From positions 310,001 through 374,000 of the forward strand of contig BBYL01000007.1 of assembly GCA_001570385.1 (NCBI GenBank): a DNA stretch of 64,000 nt, given 5' to 3'. A program made the translations under genes and the position numbers. This stretch comes from Microtetraspora glauca (GTDB lineage: Bacteria; Actinomycetota; Actinomycetes; Streptosporangiales; Streptosporangiaceae). The notes beneath the pieces are model-generated. The model ran no database searches. It was given only the letters and a program-made list of their open reading frames with translations, and was not told the origin of the DNA. How positions within the stretch are numbered: the first letter of the stretch is position 1; the number at the start of each line of letters is the position of its first letter. This document shows, one piece after another, positions 43,130 to 53,738 of this stretch.

Positions 43130-43875
43130 CATCTCACCCCATTCCCTCGCTCGAGGTCAGCGGCCTGGCCTACGCGTACCCGGACGGCACCCAGGCGCTG
43201 TTCGGGGTGGACCTCTCGATCGGGAGGGGAGAGCGGGTGGCCCTGCTCGGGCCCAACGGCGCGGGCAAGACGACCCTGGTCATGCACCTCAACGGCATCC
43301 TGACCGCCGGGCACGGCTCGGTTCACGTGGCCGGGCTCGCCGTGTGCGCGGACACGATGAAGGAGATCCGCCGCCGGGTGGGGCTGGTCTTCCAGGATCC
43401 GGACGACCAGCTCTTCATGCCGACCGTCCGCGAGGACGTCGCCTTCGGCCCGGCCAACCTGGGGATGCGCGGCGCGAAGCTCGACCGGCGGGTGCGCGAC
43501 GCGCTCGAACGGGTCGGCATGCTCGACGCGATCGACCGGCCGCCGCACCACCTCTCGTTCGGCCAGCGCAGGCGGGTGGCGGTCGCCACCGTGCTCGCGA
43601 TGGAGCCGGAGATCCTGGTGCTGGACGAGCCGTCGTCCAACCTCGATCCGGCCGCGCGCCGCGAACTCGCCGAGATCCTGAAAAATCTTGATGTGACGGT
43701 GCTGATGGTCACGCATGACCTTCCGTACGCGCTGGAGCTGTGCGAGCGGTCGCTCATCCTGTCCGGCGGCGTGATCGCCGCCGACGGTCCCACACCGGCG
43801 CTGCTGTCCGATCGGGATCTGCTCGCCGCCCACCGGCTCGAATTGCCGTACGGCTTCGCGGTTCCAGCCGTTTAG
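43126..43875 (+). CDS. cbiO: ECF transporter ATPase CbiO
   Basis: 249 residues. Walker A GPNGAGKTT, Q-loop FQDPDDQLFMPTV, signature LSFGQRRRVA (LSGGQ has become LSFGQ), Walker B ILVLDEPSSNLDP and H-loop VTHD. TTG start overlaps the cbiQ stop. It completes the metal-importing ECF module. Confidence 0.92.
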   Translation: MTSHPIPSLEVSGLAYAYPDGTQALFGVDLSIGRGERVALLGPNGAGKTTLVMHLNGILTAGHGSVHVAGLAVCADTMKEIRRRVGLVFQDPDDQLFMPTVREDVAFGPANLGMRGAKLDRRVRDALERVGMLDAIDRPPHHLSFGQRRRVAVATVLAMEPEILVLDEPSSNLDPAARRELAEILKNLDVTVLMVTHDLPYALELCERSLILSGGVIAADGPTPALLSDRDLLAAHRLELPYGFAVPAV

Positions 43876-43940
43876 ATCGGGTTCGTGAACTTCACCGTCG
43901 GTGATGTCGAAGTAAAGTGGCCTCGCTGAGGAGGTCCATC

Positions 43941-44285
43941 ATGAAGCTGCGGCTCGCGCGTCGATCGCTCTCCGGCGCCGTCGTCGTGGCGGTGACCGGA
44001 GAGCTTGACCTGTTCACCGCGCCGATACTGCGCGATGAGGTACGCGACGCGATCATGCAGGACGGCCCGACCCTCGTCCTGGACCTCGCGGCCCTGTCCT
44101 TCATGGACTCCAGCGGGCTGAGCGTGCTGATCGAGGCGTGGCGGCTCGCCACGAGCGAGGGCGGGGGCGTCTGCCTCGCCGCGCCGCAGCCGCCGGTGGC
44201 CCGCATTTTGCGCACGACCGGGCTCGATCGCCGTATGAAGGTCTATCCGGATGTGGACACCGCGATTTTGACCCACCCTGAGTAG
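43941..44285 (+). CDS. STAS-domain anti-sigma factor antagonist
   Basis: 114 residues. Single STAS domain: TGELDLFTAP at the N-terminus, phospho-acceptor loop FMDSSGLSVL near residues 61-70, ending in the usual beta-alpha. Such SpoIIAA/RsbV-like proteins bind anti-sigma kinases in partner-switching; the serine after Asp is the expected site. No partner kinase is adjacent. GAGGAGGTC precedes the ATG. Confidence 0.88.
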   Translation: MKLRLARRSLSGAVVVAVTGELDLFTAPILRDEVRDAIMQDGPTLVLDLAALSFMDSSGLSVLIEAWRLATSEGGGVCLAAPQPPVARILRTTGLDRRMKVYPDVDTAILTHPE

Positions 44286-44318
44286 AACTTCATTCGGTTG
44301 TCGCGTTAAGGTCCGGCT

Positions 44319-45098
44319 ATGGATCTCAACGGAGCAGCAGCAATCATCTCGGGCGGTGCCAGCGGCCTCGGTGAGGCGACGGCACGCGAGCTGGCAGCCG
44401 TCGGCGCGACCGTGGTCATCGCCGACCTCAACACGGAGCGGGGCAAGGCGATCGCCGACGAGCTCGGCGGCGTCTTCGTGCAGACGGACGTGTCCGACGA
44501 GGCGTCGGTGCAGGCGGCGGTCGACGCCGCGGTCGCCACTGGAAAGCCGCTGCGCGCCGTGATCAACAGTGCCGGCATCGGCTGGGCGTCCCGCACCGTC
44601 GGCCGCGACGGCGCCCCGCACGACCTCGCGTCCTACCGCAAGGTCATCGACATCAACCTGATCGGCACCTTCAACCTCATGCGCATCGGCGCGGCGGCCA
44701 TGGCCAAGACGGAGCCGGCGGACGCCGACGGCGCACGCGGCGTGGTCATCAACACCTCCTCGGTCGCGGGCATCGAGGGCCAGACCGGCCAGGTGGCCTA
44801 CTCCGCGTCCAAGGGCGGCATCATCGGCATGACCCTCCCGGCCGCCCGCGACCTCGCCGCGATCGGCGTCCGCGTGCTCACGATCTGCCCCGGGATCATC
44901 GACACGCCGATCTACGGCAAGATCGGCGACAAGAACGCCGAGGAGTTCAAGGCCAAGCTGGCCGCGCCCGTGCCGTTCCCCAAGCGCCTGGGCCGGGCCT
45001 CGGAGTTCGCCCACCTCGTGCGCAGCCTCGTCGAGAACGACTACATGAACGGCGAAGTCATCCGCTTCGACGGCGGCATCCGCTTCCAGCCCAAGTAA
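44319..45098 (+). CDS. SDR-family 3-hydroxyacyl-CoA dehydrogenase-like enzyme
   Basis: 259 residues. SGGASGLG NAD motif, INSAGI, catalytic Ser in NTSSVAG and YSASKGG; the overall sequence (TLPAARDLAAIGVRVLTICPG, PFPKRLGRASEFA) recalls type II 3-hydroxyacyl-CoA dehydrogenase/HSD17B10. The crotonase gene follows by 15 bases, so the pair probably works in fatty acid or sterol side-chain beta-oxidation. TAAGGT lies 6 bases before the ATG. Confidence 0.87.
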   Translation: MDLNGAAAIISGGASGLGEATARELAAVGATVVIADLNTERGKAIADELGGVFVQTDVSDEASVQAAVDAAVATGKPLRAVINSAGIGWASRTVGRDGAPHDLASYRKVIDINLIGTFNLMRIGAAAMAKTEPADADGARGVVINTSSVAGIEGQTGQVAYSASKGGIIGMTLPAARDLAAIGVRVLTICPGIIDTPIYGKIGDKNAEEFKAKLAAPVPFPKRLGRASEFAHLVRSLVENDYMNGEVIRFDGGIRFQPK

Positions 45099-45113
45099 CC
45101 GAGGTGAGGTCAC

Positions 45114-45878
45114 GTGTCTGACGAGGTTCTCGTAGAGGTCGACGGCGCGGTCGCCGTCGTCACGATCAACCGCCCCAAGGCCAGGAACGCGATCAACGGC
45201 CCGGTGGCCCGTGGTATCGCCGCCGCGATGGACGAACTGGACGAGCGCACGGACATCTCGGCGATCGTGCTCACCGGGGCGGGCGGCACGTTCTGCGCGG
45301 GCATGGACCTGAAGGGCTTCCTCACCGGGGACATGCCGGTCGTCGCGGGCCGCGGCTTCGGCGGGCTCACCGAGAACCCCCCGAAGAAGCCCCTGATCGC
45401 GGCCGTCGAAGGCTACGCCCTGGCCGGTGGGTTCGAGCTGGTGCTCTCGTGTGACGTCGTCGTCGCGTCCGAGGAGTCCAAGTTCGGGCTGCCCGAGCCC
45501 AAGCGCGGCCTCGTCGCCGCCGCCGGTGGGATCATGCGGCTGCCCCGGCGCATCCCGTACCACGTCGCCATGGAGATCGCCCTGACCGGTGATCACTACC
45601 CGGCGGCCAGGCTGTACGAGCTGGGCCTGGTCAACCGGGTCACCCCGGCGGGCGAGGCGCTCGCCGGCGCGCTGGAGCTCGCCCGTACGATCGCGGCCAA
45701 CGCCCCTCTCGCGCTCGCCGCGACGAAGAGGGTCGTCGTCGAGTCGGCCGACTGGTCGAGCGGCGAGATGTTCGCGAAGCAGGGCGAGATCGTCAACCCG
45801 GTCTTCGGCTCGGCGGACGCCATGGAGGGCGCCGCCGCGTTCGCGGAGAAGCGCTCGCCCAACTGGACGGGCGCCTGA
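45114..45878 (+). CDS. Enoyl-CoA hydratase/isomerase (crotonase family)
   Basis: 254 residues. Crotonase fold with the oxyanion-hole segments GAGGTFCAGMDLKGF and EGYALAGGFELVLSCD; the catalytic Glu positions read PEPKRGLVAAAGG, so the second glutamate of classical hydratases (GxxPE) is partly changed. Exact reaction is uncertain. Co-transcribed with the SDR gene. Confidence 0.85.
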   Translation: MSDEVLVEVDGAVAVVTINRPKARNAINGPVARGIAAAMDELDERTDISAIVLTGAGGTFCAGMDLKGFLTGDMPVVAGRGFGGLTENPPKKPLIAAVEGYALAGGFELVLSCDVVVASEESKFGLPEPKRGLVAAAGGIMRLPRRIPYHVAMEIALTGDHYPAARLYELGLVNRVTPAGEALAGALELARTIAANAPLALAATKRVVVESADWSSGEMFAKQGEIVNPVFGSADAMEGAAAFAEKRSPNWTGA

Positions 45879-46027
45879 CCTGCTCTCCCCGCCCCTCGCG
45901 GTGATCGCCGGGGGCGGGGAGCATCCCGCGCCGGACGCGCGGACCGTTCCCCCTATCCCGCCCGTTCCGGCCGTCCCGGCCGCGGACACGATCCGCATAC
46001 GCGGCCGGGACTGCGTACCGTGAAGAG

Positions 46028-46657
46028 ATGAACGACTCCGGCGCACCGGTTCCCCCTACCGGCCGGTCGACCCGCGATCGCGTGGTCGGCCTCCTGAGCG
46101 GCGCTCTCGGCAGCGCGATCGTCATGACCGTCCTCGTCTCCGCCATGTGGGCGGTCGAGGTCGTGGACTACATCGAGGATGGCGCCCTCGACCGGTACGG
46201 CATCCTCGCGCACGATCCCGACGGCCTGCCCGGCATCCTGTTCGCCCCGTTCCTGCACGACGGGTTCGGCCACCTGATGGCCAACTCGGTGCCCCTGCTC
46301 ATCCTGGGCTTCATCGCCGCCATCCGCGGCATCGGCAGGTTCCTGGGGGCGAGCCTCATCATCATCCTGGTCAGCGGCGCCGGGGTCTGGCTGACCAGCC
46401 CGCCGGGCACGCTGACGGTCGGCGCCAGCGGCCTCGTCTTCGGCTACTTCGGGTACGTGGTCGCGCGGGGGTTGTTCGACCGGCGCGCCCTGGACATCCT
46501 CCTCGGGGTCGTCGTCGCCGGGCTGTACTACTCGATCCTGTGGGGAGCCCTGCCCGGCGAGTCCGGGATCTCCTGGCAGGGCCACCTGTTCGGCCTCATC
46601 GGCGGCGTCGTCGCGGCCTGGCTGCTCCGCCGCCGTGCCGTACGGGAAGGCGCCTGA
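46028..46657 (+). CDS. Rhomboid-family intramembrane serine protease
   Basis: 209 residues, about six membrane helices. HLMANSVPL (His and Asn of the oxyanion region), the catalytic Ser in GASGLVFGY and the catalytic His in GHLFGLIGG. It cleaves membrane substrates within the bilayer. TACCGT lies 6 bases before the ATG. Confidence 0.9.
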   Translation: MNDSGAPVPPTGRSTRDRVVGLLSGALGSAIVMTVLVSAMWAVEVVDYIEDGALDRYGILAHDPDGLPGILFAPFLHDGFGHLMANSVPLLILGFIAAIRGIGRFLGASLIIILVSGAGVWLTSPPGTLTVGASGLVFGYFGYVVARGLFDRRALDILLGVVVAGLYYSILWGALPGESGISWQGHLFGLIGGVVAAWLLRRRAVREGA

Positions 46658-46691
46658 CCGCGCCGCCCTTCCCGTACTGAGGGCGGCGCGG
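46658..46691. terminator. Terminator after the rhomboid gene
   Basis: A 12-bp perfect stem (46658-46669 with 46680-46691) begins just after the rhomboid stop codon. The following 285 bases, up to 46977, show only short repeats of GAGCAGGTACGGCA and no credible gene. Confidence 0.65.
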
Positions 46692-46977
46692 CCCGGACAC
46701 CGGGTCGGTGAGGCGGGATCAGACGGGGATCGCGCGGAGACGGTACGGACCGGCCCGAGCAGGTACGGCAGGAGCAGGTACGGCACGAATGCCCGGTCGT
46801 CGCGCGCGGTTCGACCCTGAGCGCCTGACAGCCCCCAGGAGCCCCTGGCGCTCGCGTACTCACGCAAAGGGGTGGGGGGAAGGCGCGGAGCCCGCTGCGT
46901 CGTTTCTGGCTCGCGTGCACGGTGTTCGGCCGGGCGTTCAGGCGGGCGCGGCGTTCAGGCGTGGACCTGGGCGTGGC

Positions 46978-47532
46978 TCAGTCGTGCGCGCGGTCGCCGG
47001 CGGACGAGTTGAGCATGCGGTCGATGAGGGCCAGCCCGATCGCGGACACAATGAACACCAGGTGGATCAGCGTCTGCCACAACATGGTGTCGGTGCTCAT
47101 GTCGCGGGCCCTGATGAACGTCTGCAGCAGGTGTATGGACGAGATGCCGATGATCGCGGTGGCGAGCTTGACCTTGAGCACGTTCGCGTTGACGTGGGAC
47201 AGCCACTCGGGCTCGTCGGGGTGCCCGTCGAGGTTGATCCTTGACACGAAGGTCTCGTAGCCGCCCACGATCACCATGATGAGCAGGTTGGAGATCATCA
47301 CGACGTCGATGAGCCCGAGGACGCTGAGCATCACGGACTGCTCGACGTTCATGCCGCTGGCGGAGAAGTCACCGGTGACCAGGTGCCACAGCTCGACCAT
47401 GAACTGCCAGACGTAGACCCCCTGGGCCACGATCAGCCCGAGATAGAGGGGCACCTGCAGCCACCTGCTGGCGAACATCACATAGCCCAGGCTGCGCTGC
47501 CGTGCCCGCAGATCCCCCGAGGTCGAACTCAC
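46978..47532 (-). CDS. YqhA-family membrane protein (UPF0114)
   Basis: 184 residues with four membrane helices (about 26-46, 68-92, 118-142 and 150-172). The stretch FASRWLQVPLYLGLIVAQ and EWLSHVNANVLKVKLATAIIGISSIHLLQ are YqhA signatures. The family has no proven function. It is convergent with the rhomboid gene. Confidence 0.87.
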   Translation of the reverse strand: MSSTSGDLRARQRSLGYVMFASRWLQVPLYLGLIVAQGVYVWQFMVELWHLVTGDFSASGMNVEQSVMLSVLGLIDVVMISNLLIMVIVGGYETFVSRINLDGHPDEPEWLSHVNANVLKVKLATAIIGISSIHLLQTFIRARDMSTDTMLWQTLIHLVFIVSAIGLALIDRMLNSSAGDRAHD

Positions 47533-47747
47533 CGTTGCTCCTGTCAGAAGTCGTCCGTCGCGGGAGAAACTTTACGGAGGGCGGGCGACTTCTTTGGCAC
47601 GCGGGTTCGGCCGTCCGCGACGCGGGTTCGACCGCCCGAGGGGGGTGCGCGGACGCGACCGGGCCGGTACGCATGCGCGTACCGGCCCGGTGGCGGCGTC
47701 CGATCAGTGCCGGATCAGCACCGATCGGCGTCGGATCGGCCTCGGAA

Positions 47748-48890
<1,143 letters not shown>

Positions 48891-48985
48891 CTAGACCCAG
48901 GTCCGGAATGTGAGACATCATGGTGTGCCAAAACCATTGATCATGCACTGAGCCGAATCAGCGTTTCCGTCCGGGAGACAACCGC

Positions 48986-51670
48986 GTGGCCGATCCGCAT
49001 GGCGCCATCGAGGAGCTCGTTCGCAGGCCGTGGTTCTGGCGGGCAGATCAGCCCCTCCCCATCGTCTTCGTCGCCGGGCGGGACGGCGTCGCCTTCGAGG
49101 TCGCCGGACGGCTCGCCGCGCCGTTCCAGGACGTTCTCCCGCACGCGTCCGTGGAGTCCGGCGAGTACGGCACGCTTCGCGAGCTCATCTCGGGCCTGGC
49201 GGGGGAACAGGGGCAGCTCGGGAAGCCGGTGGCCGGATCCTTTCTACCCCCGCCGCGGTTCCCGCTCGTCCAGTTCGTCCTGTGGGCCAGGCGCCAGCGC
49301 GACGAGCGCCCCTCGGACGACGACGACAGCGGCGGCGCACGGGACGCGGGTGGCGGGACCGGCAGGAGGTGGCCGCCCGACCCGCACTCGCGCAGGGGCC
49401 AGGACGAGTTCAAGGAGCGGGTCAAGGGCTGGCGCAGGGGCCGGTACGGCGGCGACCGGGGACGCAGGACCTCCGCGGACTTCATCGGCCGGGCGGCCAC
49501 CACCTGGGTTCCCCTGGGAACGCTCGCGGTGTGGCTGGCCGGAGGCACGTCCGACCTGGTGGGCCTGATCCCGTGGGCGCTGGGCATCCTCGTGGCCCTG
49601 GCCGGAACGGCGCTCCAGGCGGTGCTGTCGATCAGGGGATCGTTCTTCAACGGCTGGTTCAGGCGGCAGCCGTACCTGACGAGACGACGTTTCGAACGCC
49701 TCCCGAGGTACGCCCTCCGGCTGGCGAACGCGACCGACGACGAGATCGATCATCTGCTGGTCCACGCCCTCTGCCAGGACCTCCGGCAGGCGTACCAGAA
49801 GTGGATCATCCCCTGGCCGAGCTGGGGCCGTGGGCTGTACGGCATGGTGGTCCTGGAGGCGCGGAGCTCCGGCGAGGCCACCGAGAGGTTCCTGCGGATC
49901 CTGGAGGAGACCACCGAGGAGACCGGGCTGCTGGCCCCGATCCTGGTCCTGGCCGCGGTCCCCGACGAGCTGAAGGACGAGCGGCGACGGACCGTCTCCG
50001 CCGATCTCGCCCGGCTCCCGGCGCTGGTCGACGGCTGGCGCAGGACGGTGCGGCGCCGGGTACCCCGCCTGCGACTGGTGGTCGAGGCGGGCGGTCCGCT
50101 CCCGGACGCCGATCACCGGCCTCGGCTGTTGGGGAGCAGGTTGCGGGCGATCGGCTACTGGTCGGTGGTCGCGCTGCTGCTCGTCGGCCCCGCCGCCTGG
50201 GCCGTGGAGAACCAGCGGGACCAGCAGGCGCACTGCGGCGGCCTGGCCTGGGCCGAGCGGATCGACGGCGAGTGCGTGGGCGTCGTCAACGCCGAAGGGG
50301 CCGCGCCCGGGGGCCTGTTCGACGGCGAGGTCACGAAGCTGATCGCGAAGATCGACAAGAACAACGCCTCCGCGGGGGACTCCGGTTCCTACGTCAGCGT
50401 GGTCCTCTTCGGCGAGTACTCCATCAGGGACACCGGGTCGGAGGACAGCAGGCGGGCGGGCGCGCTCGCGGAACTGACGGCCGTCGAGGAGTACCAGCGC
50501 ACGGTCTCCAGCACTCCGCGGCTCCAGGTGCTGATCGCGAACTCCGGCGACAACCTCCGCCAGGGCCGGCGCGGCGCCGAGCTGATCAAGGACATGGCCG
50601 CCCGTGATCCCCACGTGGTGGGGGTGGTCGGTTTCCCCCGGAGCGTGGCGGGCGTCGAGCAGGCCATCCAGGTGCTGCACGAGGCGAAGATCCCCATGGT
50701 CGGGACCACCGGGACCGCGGACCGGCTCGGCTACATCAGGGACGGCTCGATCAACGGTGACACGGGCTACCCGTCCCCGTACTACTTCCACCTGGGCCCG
50801 ACGAACTTCCGCGAGGCCACCCTCGCCGCGCGGTTCGCCCGCCGTACGCTCCTGAGCGGCGTGACGTCGCCGTCGGCCGTGGTCGTCCAGGACGGTTCGC
50901 CCGGTGACCAGTACACCAACAACCTGGCCGAGGACCTCGTCACCGCCCTTGGGACGGAGAAGGTCGGAGTCCGCGCCCGCATCTACTACAGCGTGGACGG
51001 AGGAGGCATCTCCAAGGCGGCTCTGGACGCCTGCCGCCGCCGTCCCGACGTCTACCTCTACGCGGGGCGGGCCCCGGAGTTCCTCGACTTCCTGCGGGCT
51101 CTGGAGGGCAAGGCGTGCGGGACGGACACGGTGCGGGTCATCGCGAGCGACGACGTCATCAAGGTCGTCGCCGACCACGGCGACCAGATCACGAGCCTTC
51201 GGCGGGTCGAGGTCTACCACGCGACGCTGGCCGGCCGGGAACTGTGGCGCCAGAGCGGCGCCACGCCCACCGCGTTCGTGTACGGGCTGCTGAAGGGCGG
51301 CCATCCGAAGGCGTCCGACGACAACCTGATCATCACGTACGACGCCGTCAGCGTGGTCTATCAGGCGGCGAACCGGGCCTACCGTGCCGGAGGGCTGCCC
51401 AGCAAGGGAGACATCCTCTACGAGCTCGTCCTCACCTCGCGGGTCGCCGCGTGGAACGGGTCGAGCGGCGTGATCGACTTCGTCGACACCGAGAGGCACG
51501 ACCCGGCGAACAAGGTCGTCGCCATCATGAAGGTGACCGACTCCGGGCAGGGACACTCGGTGCCGATGGTCCGGTGCGGGCTGCTCGACATGGACGAGCG
51601 GCCCGTCGCGAACCCGCTCTGCGCGAACCTCCCCGACGCGCCCCCGAGCGAGCAGACCGGCCGTCCCTGA
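48986..51670 (+). CDS. Membrane protein with degenerate P-loop-like N-terminus and extracellular periplasmic-binding domain
   Basis: 894 residues. Residues 1-110 look like a NTPase-type domain with a broken loop (VFVAGRDGVAFEVAG, no GK[ST]). Residues about 170-215 carry two membrane helices. Residues 240-380 form a cytoplasmic alpha/beta domain (HLLVHALCQDLRQAYQKW, LAPILVLAAVPDEL). A third membrane helix is near 393-410, and the outer 450 residues form a type-1 periplasmic-binding domain (VVGVVGFPRSVAGVEQAIQ, IPMVGTTGTADRLGY, ITYDAVSVVYQAANRAYR). It looks like a single-chain receptor; role unknown. GGGAG precedes the GTG. Confidence 0.6.
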   Translation: MADPHGAIEELVRRPWFWRADQPLPIVFVAGRDGVAFEVAGRLAAPFQDVLPHASVESGEYGTLRELISGLAGEQGQLGKPVAGSFLPPPRFPLVQFVLWARRQRDERPSDDDDSGGARDAGGGTGRRWPPDPHSRRGQDEFKERVKGWRRGRYGGDRGRRTSADFIGRAATTWVPLGTLAVWLAGGTSDLVGLIPWALGILVALAGTALQAVLSIRGSFFNGWFRRQPYLTRRRFERLPRYALRLANATDDEIDHLLVHALCQDLRQAYQKWIIPWPSWGRGLYGMVVLEARSSGEATERFLRILEETTEETGLLAPILVLAAVPDELKDERRRTVSADLARLPALVDGWRRTVRRRVPRLRLVVEAGGPLPDADHRPRLLGSRLRAIGYWSVVALLLVGPAAWAVENQRDQQAHCGGLAWAERIDGECVGVVNAEGAAPGGLFDGEVTKLIAKIDKNNASAGDSGSYVSVVLFGEYSIRDTGSEDSRRAGALAELTAVEEYQRTVSSTPRLQVLIANSGDNLRQGRRGAELIKDMAARDPHVVGVVGFPRSVAGVEQAIQVLHEAKIPMVGTTGTADRLGYIRDGSINGDTGYPSPYYFHLGPTNFREATLAARFARRTLLSGVTSPSAVVVQDGSPGDQYTNNLAEDLVTALGTEKVGVRARIYYSVDGGGISKAALDACRRRPDVYLYAGRAPEFLDFLRALEGKACGTDTVRVIASDDVIKVVADHGDQITSLRRVEVYHATLAGRELWRQSGATPTAFVYGLLKGGHPKASDDNLIITYDAVSVVYQAANRAYRAGGLPSKGDILYELVLTSRVAAWNGSSGVIDFVDTERHDPANKVVAIMKVTDSGQGHSVPMVRCGLLDMDERPVANPLCANLPDAPPSEQTGRP

Positions 51671-51733
51671 GTACGGCGCCCGCGGGAACGGCGGGAGGGG
51701 CCGGGAACAGGGGGAAGGGCCGGGAAAGCGAAA

Positions 51734-51758
51734 CGGCCCGCACCTGATGTGCGGGCCG
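51734..51758. terminator. Terminator between the receptor gene and citA
   Basis: CGGCCCGCAC (51734-51743) pairs with GTGCGGGCCG (51749-51758), 5-base loop, then ATTC. Confidence 0.75.
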
Positions 51759-51795
51759 ATTCAGGGGATGGCCGACGACTGCCGGCGACGTACGG

Positions 51796-52902
51796 TCAGA
51801 CCTTGCCGACGACCTCGGCCGCGCCGGGGACGTCGTTGATCGAACGCTGGGCCGGGCCCACATAGTTGGCGCTGGGGCGGACCAGCCTGCCCGTGCGCTT
51901 CTGCTCGAGGATGTGCGCGGCCCATCCGGCGGTGCGCGCGCAGGTGAACATCGAGGTGAACATGTGGGCGGGGACCTGGGCGAAGTCGAGGATGACCGCG
52001 GCCCAGTACTCCACGTTGGTGGCGAGCACCCGGTCGGGCTTGCGGGCGTGCAGCTCCTCCAGGGCGGCCGTCTCCAGCGCGGCGGCGACCTCGTAGCGCG
52101 GCGCGTCCAGCTCCTTGGCCGTACGGCGCAGCACCCGGGCGCGGGGGTCCTCCGCACGGTAGACGCGGTGGCCGAAGCCCATCAGCCGCTGGCCCTTGTC
52201 CAGCTCGGCCTGGACGTACTTCTTGGCGTCGCCGACCTGCTCGACGCCCTCGATCATGTGCAGCACGCGGGCGGGGGCGCCACCGTGCAGCGGGCCGGAC
52301 ATGGCGCCGACCGCGCCCGACAGGGCGGCGGCGACGTCAGCGCCGGTGGAGGCGATGACGCGCGCGGTGAACGTGGAGGCGTTCATCCCGTGCTCGGCGG
52401 CGGAGGTCCAGTACGCGTCGATGGCCTTGACGTGCTTGGGATCGGGCTCACCGCGCCAGCGGATCATGAACCGCTCGACGATGCTCTCGGCCTCGTCGAC
52501 GCGCTTCTGGGGAACCATCGGCAGCCCGAGGCCGCGGGCGGACTGGGCCACGAACGACAGCGCGGTCACCGAGGCGCGGGCGAGGTCGTCGCGCGCCTGG
52601 TCGTCGTCGATGTCGAGCAGCGGGCGGAAGCCGTAGGCAGGAGCGAGCATCGCCAGCGCGCTCTGTACGTCGACACGGATGTCGCCGGAATGGACAGGAA
52701 CGGGGTACGGCTCCGCCGGAGGGAGTCCGGGCTGGAACGTGTTGTCGACGAGCAGGCCCCAGACATGTCCGTACGACACGCGGCCCACGAGTTCTTCGAT
52801 GTCGACGCCCCGGTAGCGAAGGGCGCCCCCTTCTTTGTCCGGTTCCGCGATCTCGGTCTCGAAAGCCACCACACCTTCGAGTCCGGGTTTGAAGTCGGAC
52901 AC
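51796..52902 (-). CDS. citA: Citrate synthase (CitA-like)
   Basis: 368 residues. The catalytic histidines are in EHGMNASTFTARV and GFGHRVYR, with the Asp near ILDFAQVP. The short length and lack of the N-terminal extension fit the second, CitA-type citrate/methylcitrate synthase found in actinobacteria. GTG start follows GGGAGG. It is divergent from pdxH, as in Streptomyces. The leader contains competing stems at 52950-52995. Confidence 0.9.
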   Translation of the reverse strand: MSDFKPGLEGVVAFETEIAEPDKEGGALRYRGVDIEELVGRVSYGHVWGLLVDNTFQPGLPPAEPYPVPVHSGDIRVDVQSALAMLAPAYGFRPLLDIDDDQARDDLARASVTALSFVAQSARGLGLPMVPQKRVDEAESIVERFMIRWRGEPDPKHVKAIDAYWTSAAEHGMNASTFTARVIASTGADVAAALSGAVGAMSGPLHGGAPARVLHMIEGVEQVGDAKKYVQAELDKGQRLMGFGHRVYRAEDPRARVLRRTAKELDAPRYEVAAALETAALEELHARKPDRVLATNVEYWAAVILDFAQVPAHMFTSMFTCARTAGWAAHILEQKRTGRLVRPSANYVGPAQRSINDVPGAAEVVGKV

Positions 52903-52949
52903 TTCGGCCGCCTCCCTCTCTTGAAGTCAAAAGCCTTGATGTCGAGATA

Positions 52950-52995
52950 CCGGCGGGTCAATTTAACCCGCAGGGTTCCAGTGGGTTCCCGCCGG
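52950..52995 (-). promoter_or_regulatory. Alternative stem-loops in the citA leader
   Basis: CCGGCGGG (52950-52957) can pair with CCCGCCGG (52988-52995), or its inner CGGGT (52954-52958) with ACCCG (52966-52970). The two folds exclude one another and lie 48 bases upstream of citA; no riboswitch class is recognised. Confidence 0.35.
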
Positions 52996-53070
52996 TCCCT
53001 ACGAAACGCCGTTGTCCCTGGTAGGGGGCAATGTGGGCGTCCTCCGTCAAGCGCGCAACAATACCGTTCC

Positions 53071-53715
53071 GTGGACACCGCTTCCCATCTGCCCGGTCTC
53101 CGGCACAGCTACGAGGGTGAGCCCCTGCTCGAATCCGGCCTCGCCGACGACCCCGTGACCCAGTTCGCGGTGTGGTTCGGCGACGCGCTGGAAGCCGGGC
53201 TGCCCGAACCCAACGCCATGATCGTCGCGACCAGCTCGGCCGGCGGCCGCCCGTCCGCGCGTACGGTCCTCCTCAAGGGCTTCGACGAGCGCGGCTTCGT
53301 CTTCTTCACCAACTACGAGTCGCGCAAGGGCCGGGACCTCGGCGAGAACCCCCGGGCCTGCCTGCTCTTCCCGTGGCATCCCATCCGCCGCCAGGTCCGC
53401 GTCGAGGGCCGGGTCGTACGGGTGTCCCGCGAGGACTCCACCGCCTACTTCCGGTCCCGTCCGTACGGCTCCCGCATCGCGGCGTGGGCCTCGCGCCAGT
53501 CCGCGGTGGTGAGGTCACGGGACGAATTGGACGAGAGGTTCGCCGCGCTGGCCGACCGCTGGCCGGAGGACCCGCCGACCCCCGACTTCTGGGGCGGTTT
53601 CCGGGTGATCCCCACGGAGATGGAGTTCTGGCAGGGGCAGACGGACCGGATGCACGACCGGCTGCGCTACCGGCGGGCCGGTGACTCGTGGCTCCTGGAG
53701 CGACTGGCGCCCTGA
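53071..53715 (+). CDS. pdxH: Pyridoxamine 5'-phosphate oxidase
   Basis: 214 residues. FMN-contacting motifs RTVLLKGFDERGFVFFTNYESRKG are split here as RTVLLKGFDERG and FVFFTNYESRKG; C-terminal ERLAP is the family end. It makes pyridoxal 5'-phosphate. GTG 53071 is preceded by no Shine-Dalgarno sequence. Confidence 0.95.
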   Translation: MDTASHLPGLRHSYEGEPLLESGLADDPVTQFAVWFGDALEAGLPEPNAMIVATSSAGGRPSARTVLLKGFDERGFVFFTNYESRKGRDLGENPRACLLFPWHPIRRQVRVEGRVVRVSREDSTAYFRSRPYGSRIAAWASRQSAVVRSRDELDERFAALADRWPEDPPTPDFWGGFRVIPTEMEFWQGQTDRMHDRLRYRRAGDSWLLERLAP

Positions 53716-53738
53716 CCCCGGCGTGCGGCCGTACGGCG

